A stretch of DNA of 64,000 nucleotides from Xenophilus azovorans DSM 13620 (GCF_000745855.1 NZ_JQKD01000026.1:1-64000), one strand, 5' to 3'. Positions 24,010 through 34,980 are shown, counted from the stretch's first letter. Notes: a model not told the origin generated them from the sequence alone. Program-made: numbers and translations.

Positions 24010-24789
24010 ATGACCACCACCCGCCACGAACTGCTGCACGCCTTCGACCTGCTGCTGGCGCCGGGGCGCTTCAAGGACTACGGCCCCAACGGCCTGCAGG
24101 TGGAGGGCCGCACCGCGGTGCGGCGCCTCGTCTCGGGCGTCACCGCCAGCCGGGCGCTGATCGAGGCGGCCATCGCGGCCCAGGCGGACGCGGTTTTCGT
24201 GCACCACGGCCTCTTCTGGCGCGGGCAGGATGGCCGCGTGACCGGCTGGATGAAGCAGCGCCTGGCCCTGCTGCTGGCGCACGACATCAACCTCTTCGCC
24301 TACCACCTGCCGCTGGACGCGCACCCGGAGCTGGGCAACAACGCCCAGCTCGGCCTGCGCCTGGGCCTGGTGGCCGAGCCGGGGCCCGAGGGGCGATTCG
24401 GCGAGCAGGAACTGGGCTTCATCGGGCGCCGGGCCGAGGCGGAGGGCGACGGCTTCGCCGATGCGCCGGCGTTGGCGCGCCACGTCGAGGCCGTGCTTGG
24501 GCGGCCCGCGACGCTGGTGGATCCCGGCCGCGGCCCCGTCCGGCGGGTGGCGTGGTGCACCGGCGGCGCGCAGGGCTACTTCGAGGCGGCCATCGCGGCC
24601 GGCGCCGACGCCTTCCTCACCGGCGAGATCTCGGAGCCCCAGGCCCACTATGCCCGCGAGGCGGGCGTGGCCTTCCTGGCCTGCGGGCACCACGCGACCG
24701 AGCGCTACGGCGCCCCGGCCGTCGCCGGGCACGTGGCGGCCCAGTTGGGGCTGAGCCACGAATTCATCGACATCGACAACCCGGCGTGA
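24010..24789 (+). CDS. Nif3-like dinuclear metal centre hexameric protein
   Basis: A 259-residue Nif3/YbgI-type protein that binds two metal ions and forms a hexameric ring. Metal ligands are visible in VFVHHGLFWRG and in the C-terminal CGHHATERYGAPAVAGHVA, with a middle ligand in ITGEISE-like FLTGEISEPQAHYA. The sequence FKDYGPNGLQVEG near residue 22 is a strong family mark. Proposed functions of the family (GTP cyclohydrolase-like or stress-related) are not established. The stop overlaps the GTG start of pdxA by 4 nt. Confidence 0.9.
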   Translation: MTTTRHELLHAFDLLLAPGRFKDYGPNGLQVEGRTAVRRLVSGVTASRALIEAAIAAQADAVFVHHGLFWRGQDGRVTGWMKQRLALLLAHDINLFAYHLPLDAHPELGNNAQLGLRLGLVAEPGPEGRFGEQELGFIGRRAEAEGDGFADAPALARHVEAVLGRPATLVDPGRGPVRRVAWCTGGAQGYFEAAIAAGADAFLTGEISEPQAHYAREAGVAFLACGHHATERYGAPAVAGHVAAQLGLSHEFIDIDNPA

Positions 24790-25850
24790 ACGGCAGCACC
24801 TCGCATTCCCCAGCCGGCCCGATCGCGCTGACGCAGGGCGATCCGGCCGGCATCGGCCCGGAGATCCTGGCGCGGGCCTTCGCCGAGGCGCCCGAGCTGA
24901 TGGCAGGCTGCTTCGTGGCCGGCGACGTCGGCACCATGCGGCGCGCCAGCGTGCTCGCGGCGAGGGAGGGCGCGCCGCCGCTGCCGGTGGCCGAACTCGA
25001 TGCCGGCGCCGAGGCGCTGGACGCGCCGCCGCGCTGCATCCCCGTGCTGCAGGCGGTGGCACCGCCCGGCCCGCTCGCGATGGGGCGCATCGACGCGGCG
25101 GCCGGCCGCGTGGCGGGCGAGGCCGTCGTCTGGGCCGCGCGTGCGGCGCTGCGGGGGGAGGTCTCCGCGATGGTCACGGCGCCGCTGCACAAGGAGGCGC
25201 TGGCCGCGGCGGGCTTCCCCTATCCGGGCCACACCGAGTTGCTGCAGGCCGAGGCGGCCAGCCACCTCGGCAAGGCGCCGGCCGAGGTGCCGGTGCGCAT
25301 GATGCTCGCCAACGACGAGCTGCGCACCGTGCTGGCGAGCATCCACGTCCCGCTGCGCGACGCGATCGAGGCGCTCAGCATCGAGGGCCTGACGCAGACG
25401 CTGCGCATCACGCACGAGGCGCTGGCGGCGATGCTGGGCTTCGCGCCGCGCATCGGCGTGGCGGGCCTGAACCCGCATGCGGGCGAGGGCGGGCTCTTCG
25501 GCAGGGAGGAGATCGAGATCATCGGGCCGGCCATCGCGGCGGCGCGGGCCGAGGGCATCGAGGCCGACGGCCCCCACCCGCCCGACACCGTGTTCATGCG
25601 CGCCCGCAGCCGGGGGGGGGCGCCGGGTGCGTTCGACGTGGTGGTGGCGATGTACCACGACCAGGGCCTGATCCCGGTGAAGTACCTGGGCGTGGAGCAG
25701 GGCGTCAACGTGACGCTGGGGCTGCCCTTCGTGCGGACCAGCCCCGACCACGGCACCGCCTTCGACATCGCGGGGCAGGGCGTGGCCGATGCCGCGAGCC
25801 TGCTCGCGGCGGTGCGCATGGCGCGCGCGCTGGCTTCGCGCGCGGGCTGA
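24786..25850 (+). CDS. pdxA: 4-hydroxythreonine-4-phosphate dehydrogenase
   Basis: A 354-residue metal-dependent dehydrogenase of the DXP-dependent pyridoxal phosphate pathway. It starts with GTG at 24786 in a GTGA overlap. Motifs: ALTQGDPAGIGPEI at the N-terminus, VTAPLHKEAL, the metal ligand in PYPGHTELL, GLNPHAGEGGLFG, and the metal/NAD site MYHDQGLIPVKYL. A run of nine G residues (25612-25620) encodes part of RSRGGAPG just before FDVVVAMYHDQ. The reading frame is intact, but this tract is longer than usual for the family and prone to slippage. Confidence 0.93.
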   Translation: MNGSTSHSPAGPIALTQGDPAGIGPEILARAFAEAPELMAGCFVAGDVGTMRRASVLAAREGAPPLPVAELDAGAEALDAPPRCIPVLQAVAPPGPLAMGRIDAAAGRVAGEAVVWAARAALRGEVSAMVTAPLHKEALAAAGFPYPGHTELLQAEAASHLGKAPAEVPVRMMLANDELRTVLASIHVPLRDAIEALSIEGLTQTLRITHEALAAMLGFAPRIGVAGLNPHAGEGGLFGREEIEIIGPAIAAARAEGIEADGPHPPDTVFMRARSRGGAPGAFDVVVAMYHDQGLIPVKYLGVEQGVNVTLGLPFVRTSPDHGTAFDIAGQGVADAASLLAAVRMARALASRAG

Positions 25851-25853
25851 GGC

Positions 25854-26279
25854 CTACTTCTTCAGGCTGTCGCGGATTTCGCGCAGCAGCACGATGTCCT
25901 CGGGCGGCGCGGCGGGCGCGGGCGCCGGCTCCTCGGTGCGGCGCAGGCGGTTGATCTGCTTGACCATCACGAAGATCACGAAGGCCAGGATGATGAAGTT
26001 CACCGCGATGGTGATGAAGTTGCCGTAGGCCAGCACCGGCACGCCGGCCTTCTTGAGTTCCGCCAGGTTGTCGGCGACGCCCGCAGGGACGCTGCCGAGC
26101 ACGACGTAGAGGTTGGAGAAGTCCAGCTTGCCGAAGACCAGGCCGATCAGCGGCATGATGATGTCGGCCACAAGCGAGTCGACGATCTTGCCGAAGGCGC
26201 CCCCGATGATCACGCCGACGGCCAGGTCGACGACGTTGCCCTTCATGGCGAATTCGCGGAATTCCGAGGCGAAGCTCAT
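25854..26279 (-). CDS. mscL: Large-conductance mechanosensitive channel
   Basis: A 141-residue MscL, which opens under membrane tension to release solutes during osmotic downshock. The N-terminal amphipathic helix and first span read [20 protein letters not shown] and [20 protein letters not shown]. The second span is [20 protein letters not shown], followed by the cytoplasmic helix [12 protein letters not shown] -10-like TATACT lies upstream on the minus strand (26315-26320). The gene is convergent with pdxA, the stop codons being 3 nt apart, with no visible terminator between them. Confidence 0.95.
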   Translation of the reverse strand: MSFASEFREFAMKGNVVDLAVGVIIGGAFGKIVDSLVADIIMPLIGLVFGKLDFSNLYVVLGSVPAGVADNLAELKKAGVPVLAYGNFITIAVNFIILAFVIFVMVKQINRLRRTEEPAPAPAAPPEDIVLLREIRDSLKK

Positions 26280-26349
26280 GGCGCGTGCCCTGCGGTGAAG
26301 TTGAGGTGCGCGAAAGTATAGGCGCGGCCTTCGCGCCGGCTGCATCGCG

Positions 26350-26379
26350 TTGAAGTCGCTTGTATCGCTCCGCTACAAT
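26350..26379 (+). promoter_or_regulatory. Sigma-70-type promoter of petABC
   Basis: TTGAAG (26350-26355) and TACAAT (26374-26379) are separated by 18 nt. Transcription would start near 26386, giving a leader of about 110 nt before petA. This is the best-formed plus-strand promoter in the window. It lies in the 215-nt gap between divergent mscL and petA. Confidence 0.7.
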
Positions 26380-26494
26380 CTTCGGTTGACCCCGCAAAGC
26401 CACGACGACAAGTACGCGAGTGCGGCCGAATGGCTCCTTCAAGGGCCCCTTGAAGCCGAGGCAGCGCCCGCGTAGATCGAGTAGAGGAACCCCC

Positions 26495-27115
26495 ATGAGT
26501 GACGTCCCGGTCGACCCGCAACGGATCGATTCCAGCAAGCGAACTTGGTTGATCGCATCCGGCTGTGCCGGTGCCGTGGGTGGCGTCGCCACGGCCGTGC
26601 CCTTCGTGAGCACCTTCCAGCCTTCCGAGAAGGCCAAGGCGGCCGGTGCGCCGGTCGAGGTGGACATCGGCGCGCTGCAGGTCGGCGAGAAGATCACCGT
26701 CGAATGGCGCGGCAAGCCGGTCTGGATCCTCAAGCGTTCGCCGGAGCAGATCGCCGAGCTGCCCAAACTCGACCCGCAGCTGGCCGACCCCCAGTCGCAA
26801 CGCAACCCCACCGAGTTCACGCCCAAGTACGCGCAGAACGAGAACCGCTCGATCAAGCCCGAGGTGCTGGTGGTCGTCGGCATCTGCACCCACCTGGGCT
26901 GCTCGCCGATCGACAAGTTCCAGTCGGGCGCGCAGCCTTCGCTGCCCGACGACTGGAAGGGCGGCTTCCTGTGCCCCTGCCACGGCTCCACCTTCGACCT
27001 GGCCGGCCGCGTGTTCAAGAACAAGCCCGCGCCCGACAACCTGCCCGTGCCGCCGCACAAGTACCTCTCGGACACGCGCCTCCTGATCGGCGACGACGGG
27101 ACCGGCGCAGCCTGA
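26495..27115 (+). CDS. petA: Ubiquinol-cytochrome c reductase iron-sulfur (Rieske) subunit
   Basis: A 206-residue Rieske protein of the bc1 complex. The [2Fe-2S] ligands are in CTHLGCSP and CPCHGSTFD. A single N-terminal membrane span follows SSKRTWLIASGCAGAVGG, a Tat-like signal in which the twin arginines are KR. FVSTFQPSEKAKAAGAPVEV forms the flexible hinge. AGAGGA precedes the ATG at 26495. It takes electrons from ubiquinol at the Qo site and passes them to cytochrome c1. petB follows 13 nt downstream, petC 17 nt after that. Confidence 0.97.
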   Translation: MSDVPVDPQRIDSSKRTWLIASGCAGAVGGVATAVPFVSTFQPSEKAKAAGAPVEVDIGALQVGEKITVEWRGKPVWILKRSPEQIAELPKLDPQLADPQSQRNPTEFTPKYAQNENRSIKPEVLVVVGICTHLGCSPIDKFQSGAQPSLPDDWKGGFLCPCHGSTFDLAGRVFKNKPAPDNLPVPPHKYLSDTRLLIGDDGTGAA

Positions 27116-27128
27116 GGGGAGCGAGCAC

Positions 27129-28532
27129 ATGGCCGAATTCAAGGAAATCTCCCCCAACGCCTCGGCGGGCGCCAAGCTGGGCAACTGGCTGAACAACCGC
27201 TTCCCGACGATGTTCGACGCCTACCGCGTCCACATGTCGGAGTACTACGCGCCGAAAAACTTCAACTTCTGGTACATCTTCGGCTCGCTGGCCCTGCTGG
27301 TGCTGGTGATCCAGATCGTCACCGGCATCTTCCTGGTGATGCACTACAAGCCCGACGCGAGCCTGGCCTTCGCCTCGGTCGAGTACATCATGCGCGACGT
27401 GCCGTGGGGCTGGCTGATCCGCTACATGCACTCCACCGGCGCCTCGGCGTTCTTCGTGGTGGTGTACCTGCACATGTTCCGCGGCCTGCTGTACGGCTCC
27501 TATCGCAAGCCGCGCGAGCTGGTCTGGATCTTCGGCTGCGCGATCTTCCTGTGCCTGATGGCCGAGGCCTTCATGGGCTACCTGCTGCCCTGGGGCCAGA
27601 TGTCCTACTGGGGCGCGCAGGTGATCGTGAACCTGTTCTCCGCCATCCCCTTCGTCGGCCCCGACCTGGCGCTCTTGATCCGCGGCGACTACGTGGTGAG
27701 CGACGCCACGCTGAACCGCTTCTTCAGCTTCCACGTCATCGCCGTGCCGCTGGTGCTGCTGGGCCTGGTGGTGGCGCACCTGCTGGCGCTGCACGACGTG
27801 GGCTCCAACAACCCCGACGGCGTCGAGATCAAGGCGACCAAGGACGCCAACGGCAAGCCGCTGGACGGCATCCCGTTCCATCCCTACTACACGGTGCACG
27901 ACGCGCTGGCCGTTGTGCTGTTCCTGATCGTGTTCTCGGCGGTGATCTTCTTCGCGCCCGAGATGGGCGGCTACTTCCTGGAGTACAACAACTTCATCCC
28001 GGCCGACCCGCTGAAGACGCCCAACCACATCGCGCCGGTGTGGTACTTCACGCCCTTCTATTCGATGCTGCGCGCCATCACCAGCGAGATGATGTATGCG
28101 CTGATCGCCTGCGTGGTGGCCGGCGCCGTGTTCGGCGTCTGGAAGACGCGCCTGGCCGGCCTCGTCAAGGGCATCATCGTCATCGCCGCGGTGGTGGTCT
28201 GCGCGCTGATGCTCTCGATCGACGCCAAGTTCTGGGGCGTGGTCGTGATGGGCGGCGCCGTGATCATCCTGTTCTTCCTGCCCTGGCTGGACACCAGCCC
28301 CGTCAAGTCGATCCGCTACCGTCCGGGCTGGCACAAGTACCTCTACGGCCTGTTCGTGATCAACTTCGTCGTGCTGGCCTACCTGGGCGTGCAGCCGCCG
28401 TCGCCGATCGGCGAGCGCGTGTCGCAGGTCGGGACGCTGTTCTACTTCGGCTTCTTCCTGCTGATGCCCTGGTGGAGCCGGCTGGGCGAGTTCAAACCGG
28501 TCCCCGAGCGCGTGACCTACGCAGCGCACTGA
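27129..28532 (+). CDS. petB: Cytochrome b of the bc1 complex
   Basis: A 467-residue integral membrane cytochrome b carrying two b hemes. Heme histidines are in IRYMHSTGASAFFVVVYLHM and in NRFFSFHVIAVPLVLL with VVAHLLALHD. The Qo site motif usually written PEWY reads PVWY here (residues 303-306), as known in some beta- and gammaproteobacteria. About eight membrane spans and the conserved LLPWGQMSYWGAQVI are present. An insert of polar residues (KATKDANGKPLDGIPF) lies between spans. It sits in the petABC operon. Confidence 0.97.
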   Translation: MAEFKEISPNASAGAKLGNWLNNRFPTMFDAYRVHMSEYYAPKNFNFWYIFGSLALLVLVIQIVTGIFLVMHYKPDASLAFASVEYIMRDVPWGWLIRYMHSTGASAFFVVVYLHMFRGLLYGSYRKPRELVWIFGCAIFLCLMAEAFMGYLLPWGQMSYWGAQVIVNLFSAIPFVGPDLALLIRGDYVVSDATLNRFFSFHVIAVPLVLLGLVVAHLLALHDVGSNNPDGVEIKATKDANGKPLDGIPFHPYYTVHDALAVVLFLIVFSAVIFFAPEMGGYFLEYNNFIPADPLKTPNHIAPVWYFTPFYSMLRAITSEMMYALIACVVAGAVFGVWKTRLAGLVKGIIVIAAVVVCALMLSIDAKFWGVVVMGGAVIILFFLPWLDTSPVKSIRYRPGWHKYLYGLFVINFVVLAYLGVQPPSPIGERVSQVGTLFYFGFFLLMPWWSRLGEFKPVPERVTYAAH

Positions 28533-28549
28533 TCCGGAGACCCACCACA

Positions 28550-29305
28550 ATGAAGAAACTGATCCTCACGTTGATCGCGGCGCTGGGCGTGGTTGCCGGC
28601 GCGCAGGCTGCCGAGGGCGGCATCGCCTGGGACAAGGCGCCGGTGCGCACCAATGACCTGGCCTCGCTGCAGAACGGCGCCAAGCTGTTCGTCAACTACT
28701 GCCTGAACTGCCATTCGGCCGCCTTCATGCGGTACAACCGCCTGACCGACATCGGCCTCACGGAGCAGCAGATCAAGGACAACCTGCTGTTCTCCACCGA
28801 GAAGGTCGGCGAGACGATGAAGGCGAACATCGACCCGAAGCAGGCCAAGGAATGGTTCGGCGCCAACCCGCCCGACCTGACGCTGGCGGCGCGCGCGCTC
28901 GCCGGCCACGGCGGCACGGGTGCCGACTACCTCTACACCTACCTGCGCACCTTCTACCGCGACGAAAGCAAGGCCACCGGCTGGAACAACCTGGCCTTCC
29001 CGAGCGTGGGCATGCCCAACGTGCTGTGGGAGCTGCAGGGCGAGCGCCGGCCGGTCTACACCAAGGTCGAGCAGCACGGTCACGAGACCGATGTCATCAG
29101 CGGCTGGGAGCAGGTCAAGCCCGGCACCCTGGCGCCGCTGCAGTTCGATCAGGCTGTCGGCGATCTGGTGAACTACATGCAATGGATGGCCGAGCCGGCT
29201 CAGAACACCCGCGTGCGCGTGGGCGTCTGGGTGCTGCTCTTCCTGGTGATGAGCCTGGTCTTCGTCTGGCGCCTCAATGCCGCGTACTGGAAGGACGTGA
29301 AGTAG
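28550..29305 (+). CDS. petC: Cytochrome c1 of the bc1 complex
   Basis: A 251-residue cytochrome c1. A cleavable signal peptide (MKKLILTLIAALGVVAGAQA) is followed by the heme c attachment site CLNCH and conserved RYNRLTDIGLTE. The axial methionine is likely in AFPSVGMPNVLW. A C-terminal membrane anchor reads VWVLLFLVMSLVFVWRLNAA and ends YWKDVK. It accepts electrons from the Rieske protein and passes them to soluble cytochrome c. CGGAGA precedes the ATG. A terminator lies between petC and sspA. Confidence 0.97.
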   Translation: MKKLILTLIAALGVVAGAQAAEGGIAWDKAPVRTNDLASLQNGAKLFVNYCLNCHSAAFMRYNRLTDIGLTEQQIKDNLLFSTEKVGETMKANIDPKQAKEWFGANPPDLTLAARALAGHGGTGADYLYTYLRTFYRDESKATGWNNLAFPSVGMPNVLWELQGERRPVYTKVEQHGHETDVISGWEQVKPGTLAPLQFDQAVGDLVNYMQWMAEPAQNTRVRVGVWVLLFLVMSLVFVWRLNAAYWKDVK

Positions 29306-29360
29306 CAAGAAGCGCCGGGTGTGCACGCCTGCCTCGCGTGGCGTGCGCGTCTCTCGTAGG

Positions 29361-29397
29361 AGTGGGCTGCCTGGCGGCCCACTCTTTTTGATTTTTA
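29361..29397 (+). terminator. Rho-independent terminator after petABC
   Basis: A 7-bp stem (AGTGGGC 29361-29367 with GCCCACT 29377-29383, extended by flanking G/C) is followed by TTTTT-G-ATTTTT. It lies 56 nt after the petC stop codon and 14 nt before the sspA start, so sspAB may depend on read-through or on a separate promoter. Confidence 0.8.
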
Positions 29398-29410
29398 GGA
29401 GCCTTTCGCC

Positions 29411-30022
29411 ATGATGGTGCTGTATTCCGGAACCACCTGCCCCTTCTCCCACCGTTGCCGCTTCGTGCTGTTCGAGAAGGGCATGGATTTCGAGATCCGC
29501 GACGTCGATCTCTACAACAAGCCGGAAGACATCGGCGTGATGAACCCGTACGGCCAGGTGCCGATCCTGGTCGAGCGCGACCTGATCCTGTACGAGTCGA
29601 ACATCATCAACGAGTACATCGACGAGCGCTTCCCGCATCCGCAGCTGATGCCGGGCGACCCGGTGGACCGCGCGCGCGTGCGCCTGTTCCTGCTGAACTT
29701 CGAGAAGGAACTGTTCGTCCACGTGTCGACGCTGGAGAACCGCAGCACCAAGGGCAACGAGAAGGCGCTGGAGAAGGCCCGCTCGCACATCCGCGACCGC
29801 CTGACGCAGCTGGCCCCGGTGTTCCTGAAGAACAAGTACATGCTGGGCGAGAACTTCTCGATGCTCGACGTGGCCATCGCGCCGCTGCTGTGGCGCCTGG
29901 ACTACTATGGCATCGACCTGAGCAAGAACGCGGCGCCGCTCCTGAAGTACGCCGAACGCATCTTCTCGCGCCCCGCCTACATCGAGGCCCTCACGCCGTC
30001 CGAGAAGGTGATGCGCAAGTAA
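29411..30022 (+). CDS. sspA: Stringent starvation protein A (GST-fold RNA polymerase-associated protein)
   Basis: A 203-residue GST-fold protein that associates with RNA polymerase under starvation. The N-terminal thioredoxin-like domain reads VLYSGTTCPFSHRCRFVLFE and includes NPYGQVPILVERDLILYESN. The C-terminal all-helical domain runs from about residue 85 and contains FSMLDVAIAPLLWRLDYYGI. AGGAG is 9 nt upstream of the ATG; a second ATG 3 nt later is also possible. It lies next to petABC and sspB, the standard order in betaproteobacteria. Confidence 0.93.
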   Translation: MMVLYSGTTCPFSHRCRFVLFEKGMDFEIRDVDLYNKPEDIGVMNPYGQVPILVERDLILYESNIINEYIDERFPHPQLMPGDPVDRARVRLFLLNFEKELFVHVSTLENRSTKGNEKALEKARSHIRDRLTQLAPVFLKNKYMLGENFSMLDVAIAPLLWRLDYYGIDLSKNAAPLLKYAERIFSRPAYIEALTPSEKVMRK

Positions 30023-30056
30023 GCTCCGCTGCGTCGTCGCGGCATCCGCCTCCATC

Positions 30057-30554
30057 ATGATCAACGCTCTCGAAACGTCCTCGCTGCGGCCCTACCTGAT
30101 CCGGGCGCTGTACGAATGGTGCACGGACAACGGCTTCACCCCCTACGTCGCCGTGCAGGTCGACGAATCGGTCCAGGTGCCGCGCGAGTACGTCAAGAAC
30201 GGCGAGATCGTGCTGAACATCAGCTACGACGCGACCAGCGCACTGAAGCTGGGCAACGAATTCATCGAGTTCAAGGCCCGCTTCGCCGGCACCGCGCGGG
30301 ACATCATCGTGCCCGTCGGACGGGTGGTGGCGATCTATGCGCGCGAGAACGGGCAGGGCATGGCCTTCCCGACCGCCGTGGCGGCTCCGGCGGAGCCCGG
30401 CCGGCCGGCGGAGGCGGAGTCGCGGGTGATGCACCTGGTGGCCGAGGACGAGGCCGTCTCGGAGCCTGAGGACGCGCCCGCCGACGGGGACGAGGAGCCG
30501 CCGCGCCCGCCGACCGGCGGCGCCCCGTGGCCGGCGCTCAAGCGCGTCAAATGA
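30057..30554 (+). CDS. sspB: ClpXP protease specificity-enhancing factor SspB
   Basis: A 165-residue adaptor that delivers ssrA-tagged proteins to ClpXP. The folded substrate-binding domain covers residues about 5-110 and starts SLRPYLIRALYEWCTDNG, followed by VLNISYDATSALKLGNEFI. A long acidic and proline-rich linker (EPEDAPADGDEEPPRPP) leads to the C-terminal ClpX-binding peptide GGAPWPALKRVK. It follows sspA by 34 nt and is probably on the same transcript. A tRNA-Thr gene follows 31 nt after its stop. Confidence 0.93.
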   Translation: MINALETSSLRPYLIRALYEWCTDNGFTPYVAVQVDESVQVPREYVKNGEIVLNISYDATSALKLGNEFIEFKARFAGTARDIIVPVGRVVAIYARENGQGMAFPTAVAAPAEPGRPAEAESRVMHLVAEDEAVSEPEDAPADGDEEPPRPPTGGAPWPALKRVK

Positions 30555-30585
30555 GGTGAGGGCCGGCCGGTAGAATCCGCCGCGC

Positions 30586-30661
30586 GCCGCTTTAGCTCAG
30601 TTGGTAGAGCACCCGCCTTGTAAGCGGTAGGTCGTCAGTTCGATTCCGACAAGCGGCACCA
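30586..30661 (+). tRNA. tRNA-Thr (anticodon TGT)
   Basis: A 76-nt cloverleaf with acceptor stem GCCGCTT/AAGCGGC, D arm GCTC/GAGC, anticodon loop CTTGTAA (anticodon TGT, codon ACA), T loop TTCGATT, discriminator A and an encoded CCA end. The A52-C62 mismatch in the T stem also occurs in E. coli tRNA-Thr of this type. A -10-like TAGAAT (30571-30576) lies 9 nt upstream. Confidence 0.97.
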
Positions 30662-30670
30662 CACATCCAG

Positions 30671-30704
30671 GCCCGGACGCGTCCATGACCGCCCGGGCTT
30701 TTTT
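30671..30704 (+). terminator. Rho-independent terminator after tRNA-Thr
   Basis: GCCCGG (30671-30676) pairs with CCGGGC (30693-30698) around a 16-nt loop and is followed by six T residues (30699-30704). It ends transcription of the tRNA, and of any read-through from sspAB, before the convergent dciA gene. Confidence 0.8.
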
Positions 30705-30715
30705 GCGCTCCCGGC

Positions 30716-31042
30716 TCAGGCGCGGCCGCGCACCTTGATCCGCAGCGCGTCGATGCCGAAGCCCTGGCTGCGCAGGTGCGCGAGGAGCATCGGCGTCATC
30801 TGCCGCAGCTTGGCGGCCGTCGCGCTGCCGTCCACCAGCAGGCACCAGTGGGCGTCCTCGATCGGCCCGGCCTGGACGCCGTCGCGCAGGCCGGCCGGCA
30901 GCAGCGGGCGGATGGCCTGCAGGCAGGCCTGGGCCTCGCGCACGCGGGCCATCAGCCCGGACAGCGTCGGCGACGATTCGGCGGCCTCGTGCAGGCTCAG
31001 GGCAGGCGGGCGGCGGGGCGAAAAAAGGGGGCGGGATGCCAT
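30716..31042 (-). CDS. dciA: DUF721-family protein DciA (replicative helicase operator)
   Basis: A 108-residue protein of the DUF721 family. DciA proteins load or activate the DnaB replicative helicase in bacteria that lack DnaC. Recognisable parts are [20 protein letters not shown], then [20 protein letters not shown] and the C-terminal [18 protein letters not shown]. The ATG at 31042 is chosen because the family begins near it; the longer in-frame ORF runs into the secA leader. It is divergent from secA, matching the dciA-secA neighbourhood of pseudomonads and other proteobacteria. Confidence 0.85.
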   Translation of the reverse strand: MASRPLFSPRRPPALSLHEAAESSPTLSGLMARVREAQACLQAIRPLLPAGLRDGVQAGPIEDAHWCLLVDGSATAAKLRQMTPMLLAHLRSQGFGIDALRIKVRGRA

Positions 31043-31222
31043 GGAAGGCCGGTGTCTAAAATGACGGGTTCGCCGGCTGCACCGCCGGCAACGGCCCGAC
31101 GATGCGGTGGCCTTTCGGACGACACCGAAGGCGGCGGCGCTGCGGCCCGTCTCATTCACCTTATCTTAGGCTTTTCGACCTGCCGTGCCGCTCGATGCGG
31201 CGCACGCGCCGATCCAGCATTC

Positions 31223-34009
<2,787 letters not shown>

Positions 34010-34032
34010 GGCCGGCCGGCGGCGGGGTTCGG

Positions 34033-34959
34033 TCAACCCGCGCGGGCGAGGCCGGCCAGCGGCGCGGCGATCCGGGCGCAGGATTCGCACATCGCGGCGA
34101 AGGCCGCGGCCGCCGGGGTCAGCGGCGCGCCAGTGCGTCGCACCACGCCGTTGTGCAGGCGCGGCGCGCGCTCCTTCAGGCGCAGCGGCGCGATCCCGCT
34201 CCCCAGCAGCCCGCGCTGCACCATGACGGCAGGCACCAGCGCCAGCCAGTCGGTCGCGCCCACCAGCGCGGCCACCTGCGTGAACGACTCGCAGCCGGCG
34301 GCGATCTTCGGCGGCGGCAGCCCCTGCTCGGCGTGGAAGCGGGTGATCGTGCCGCCGGGTCCGCCGGGTGAGCCGATCAGCACCCACTCGCACGCCGCCA
34401 GTTCGCGCAGCGAACGCGCCGAGGCCGCCGGATGACCGGGCCGCCCGATGACCACCAGCTCGCTCCTGAACAGCCTGCGTGCCTCCAGGCCCGGCCCCAC
34501 GCCCTCGTCCGGCAGGGCCGTGACGGCCAGCTCGATCACGCCTTGCTGCAGCGCCGGCTGCAGGTGCTCGTAGAAGCCGCTGAGCAGCTTCAGCCGCACG
34601 CCGGGGAAGCGCGCATGGAAGTCCGGCACCACGCGCTGCAGCAGCACCGCGGTGGGCGTCGGGCCCAGACCCACCTGCAACGTGCCGCCTTCGGTGCTGC
34701 CGCGCGATTGCAGCGCCTCGTCGCGGATGCGCCCGGTCTCCTGCGCGATCAGTCGCGCGCGGGGCAGCAACTGCCGGCCCGCTGCCGTCAACTGCGCGCC
34801 GCGCGTGGAGCGCTCCAGCAGGCGCACGCCCAGGGCCGCCTCCAGCGCCTGCAGGCTGCCGGTGAGCCCGGCCTGCGACACCCCGAGCCCGCGCGCCGCC
34901 TGCCGGAAGGAGCCGGACTCCGCCACGGCGAGGAAGGCGCGCAGCTGTTGTAGCGTCAT
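34033..34959 (-). CDS. LysR-family transcriptional regulator (likely controls pobA)
   Basis: A 308-residue LysR regulator with the winged helix-turn-helix at residues about 1-60 (MTLQQLRAFLAVAESGSFRQ, then AARGLGVSQAGLTGSLQALE). The effector domain starts near residue 90 (LQVGLGPTPTAVLLQRVVPD). Longer in-frame starts exist at 34989 and 35037. The ATG at 34959 is chosen because it gives the usual family N-terminus and leaves a strong dyad (34981-34999) outside the coding region. It is divergent from pobA across about 125 nt and probably activates it in response to an aromatic acid. Confidence 0.88.
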   Translation of the reverse strand: MTLQQLRAFLAVAESGSFRQAARGLGVSQAGLTGSLQALEAALGVRLLERSTRGAQLTAAGRQLLPRARLIAQETGRIRDEALQSRGSTEGGTLQVGLGPTPTAVLLQRVVPDFHARFPGVRLKLLSGFYEHLQPALQQGVIELAVTALPDEGVGPGLEARRLFRSELVVIGRPGHPAASARSLRELAACEWVLIGSPGGPGGTITRFHAEQGLPPPKIAAGCESFTQVAALVGATDWLALVPAVMVQRGLLGSGIAPLRLKERAPRLHNGVVRRTGAPLTPAAAAFAAMCESCARIAAPLAGLARAG

Positions 34960-34980
34960 CGGGGCGGCAGGTTCGTCGAG

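Noticed and set aside
25612-25620. A frameshift in pdxA at the G tract
   Set aside because: The frame is open through the tract and the conserved segments on both sides are in the same frame.
30586-30661. Mismatches in tRNA-Thr (C27-T43 and A52-C62) as signs of a pseudo-tRNA
   Set aside because: A52-C62 also occurs in E. coli tRNA-Thr of the same anticodon, and the rest of the cloverleaf, with an encoded CCA and a following terminator, is sound.
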